From: Synoicihabitans lomoniglobus
GTDB lineage: Bacteria > Verrucomicrobiota > Verrucomicrobiia > Opitutales > Opitutaceae
Assembly (NCBI RefSeq): GCF_029023725.1
Contig: NZ_CP119075.1
Span: forward strand, 1-55,000
DNA length: 55,000 nucleotides
Direction: 5' to 3'
A program made the translations under genes and the position numbers. The number at the start of each line of letters is the position of its first letter. Position 1 is the first letter of the stretch. Below are positions 54,158 to 55,000 of this stretch, piece by piece. Below the pieces are notes generated by a model. It had not been told where the DNA came from and did no database searches. It was given only the letters and a program-made list of their open reading frames with translations.

Positions 54158-54183
54158 CGGCGACCTCGAGGGGTCGCCGTTTT
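54158..54183 (+). terminator. Rho-independent terminator after the M3 peptidase
   Basis: CGGCGACC (54158-54165), loop TCGAGG, GGTCGCCG (54172-54179), then TTTT. A second small hairpin GAGAAAAC (54200-54207) / GTTTTCTC (54215-54222) follows. Confidence 0.85.
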
Positions 54184-54223
54184 GGTAAACGAGGGCACTG
54201 AGAAAACGGGCTTCGTTTTCTCG

Positions 54224-55000
54224 GTGTATGGAATCCTCGACCATTTGAACGCACCAACCCTGAAGGGTTTCCGAGCAAGTGACTCCTCATTGGTCCGGTT
54301 TACCCGAGATTAACCTGGAGAGTGACTGCCGACACCCCGCAGTTCCCGAACTGCTCCAGTTGTTGACGCCAGGAAGTCTGCGTCGGAGCGATTCTTGGCA
54401 TCCTGGGGATCGATCCGGCTAGTGGTTAGGATTTCGGTCTAAAATCCACCGTTGTGCACCCGCAAGGGGAATACCGTGTTTTGCGCATATGTAAGTTGTT
54501 GCGATTGCCCCTCCATTTGGGTCGCGATCGCCGGGGCATGCGGTTCGTCGGGCGCGGAGTGTTCCAGTGATTTCCATGGTCGATGCGTATCGGAGGCACT
54601 GAAATTGGAACAGCTTGTGGTGAGGTCCTAACCTGCTCCGGAGCTGTCGGCGCAGGAATTGACTTTAGTTGAGGGGGAAACTGCTTCGTTGAAGGGGCTG
54701 GGTGGAGCCGAGCAATGCGTTTTCCTGTCTCAAAGGGGAGAACTTACTTTTGTAGACGACTATCCGCATGAAGCGCACACCATTGAATTTTAGCGTAGCT
54801 GGTGGCGACGCAGTCTGGGTCTAGTTATCATCAGCCTCCTATTCCCCTTAGCCGGTTCCAAGCGGGGCGGATAGCCATCATCCCAGAAATTTTCCATTTG
54901 CGGGGATCAGTCATGGATCTCAATTCGGCAGCAGCTTTTTGACGGCACTAGTCAGGCATAAGCAGAGAGGGTGTCTTAGGGTTAGGCGGCGCGGCTACTG
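54224..55000. other. Gene-free right end
   Basis: About 780 bp with no reading frame that looks protein-coding on either strand, and no tRNA or rRNA. TTGTGGTGAGGTCC and several short, mostly unpaired stretches are seen; a pair GGAGTGTTCC (near 54557) / GGAACAG (near 54607) brackets 45 bp. Base composition is lower in GC than the flanking genes, so decayed sequence is possible. Confidence 0.5.

Overview
This window looks like a high-GC chromosome segment from the phylum Verrucomicrobiota, most likely an Opitutaceae-type bacterium. That placement is inferred from gene content: an exosortase-EpsI fusion, RNase Y together with an RNase E/G, a DUF1593 protein, very large PAS and hybrid histidine kinases, many weakly Shine-Dalgarno-led genes, and abundant short palindromic repeats. 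It was not computed. No rRNA, tRNA or CRISPR array was seen.

Layout. 1-9 kb: a potassium channel cut by the window edge, a short asparaginase-like protein, a two-gene phytochrome-type/Rcp1-type phosphorelay, and a substrate-binding-protein sensor behind a structured leader. 8.6-14.3 kb: RibB with a degenerate RibA domain, an AraC regulator divergent from a DUF1593 hydrolase, and ribonuclease E/G. 14.3-20.8 kb: RodA followed by a polysaccharide block (Wzy/ligase-like, GT4, GT2, flippase). 21.2-34.1 kb: a chromosomal integron. 34.1-36 kb: a decayed, repeat-rich zone with a signal-peptide protein and gene remnants. 36-38.9 kb: a second polysaccharide/exosortase block (GT4, exosortase-EpsI). 38.9-55 kb: housekeeping and signalling genes (RNase Y, MFS, hybrid kinase, threonine dehydratase, HisN-like phosphatase, DUF2254, CsbD, SDR, DEDD exonuclease, WecB/TagA-type GT, HAD, M3 peptidase), ending in about 0.7 kb without a recognisable gene.

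The most interesting part is the integron. An IntI-type integrase on the minus strand, with an unusual N-terminal extension, faces an array of at least eleven cassettes on the plus strand. Cassette boundaries can be proved by hand: the 7-base core at the left edge of nearly every cassette is the exact reverse complement of the first core of its own attC, with a different 7-mer for most cassettes. Several cores read GAT... where GTT... is expected. The attC hairpins are nearly identical, as in sedentary chromosomal integrons. The array is heavily colonised by mobile elements, each sitting in a recombination site: two identical IS110/IS1111-type elements at the same position in two attC sites, an IS4-type element inside an attC hairpin flanked by a perfect 27-bp duplication, and an IS91-type rolling-circle element plus a tyrosine recombinase inserted at the GAAC of a core site. 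The IS110-type element carries a long non-coding region holding short matches to its own end and to its attC target, as expected for a guide (bridge/seek) RNA.

The integron lies between two blocks of surface-polysaccharide genes and may have split one locus, although this cannot be shown from the window alone. Two palindromic repeats sit in frame inside the exosortase gene.
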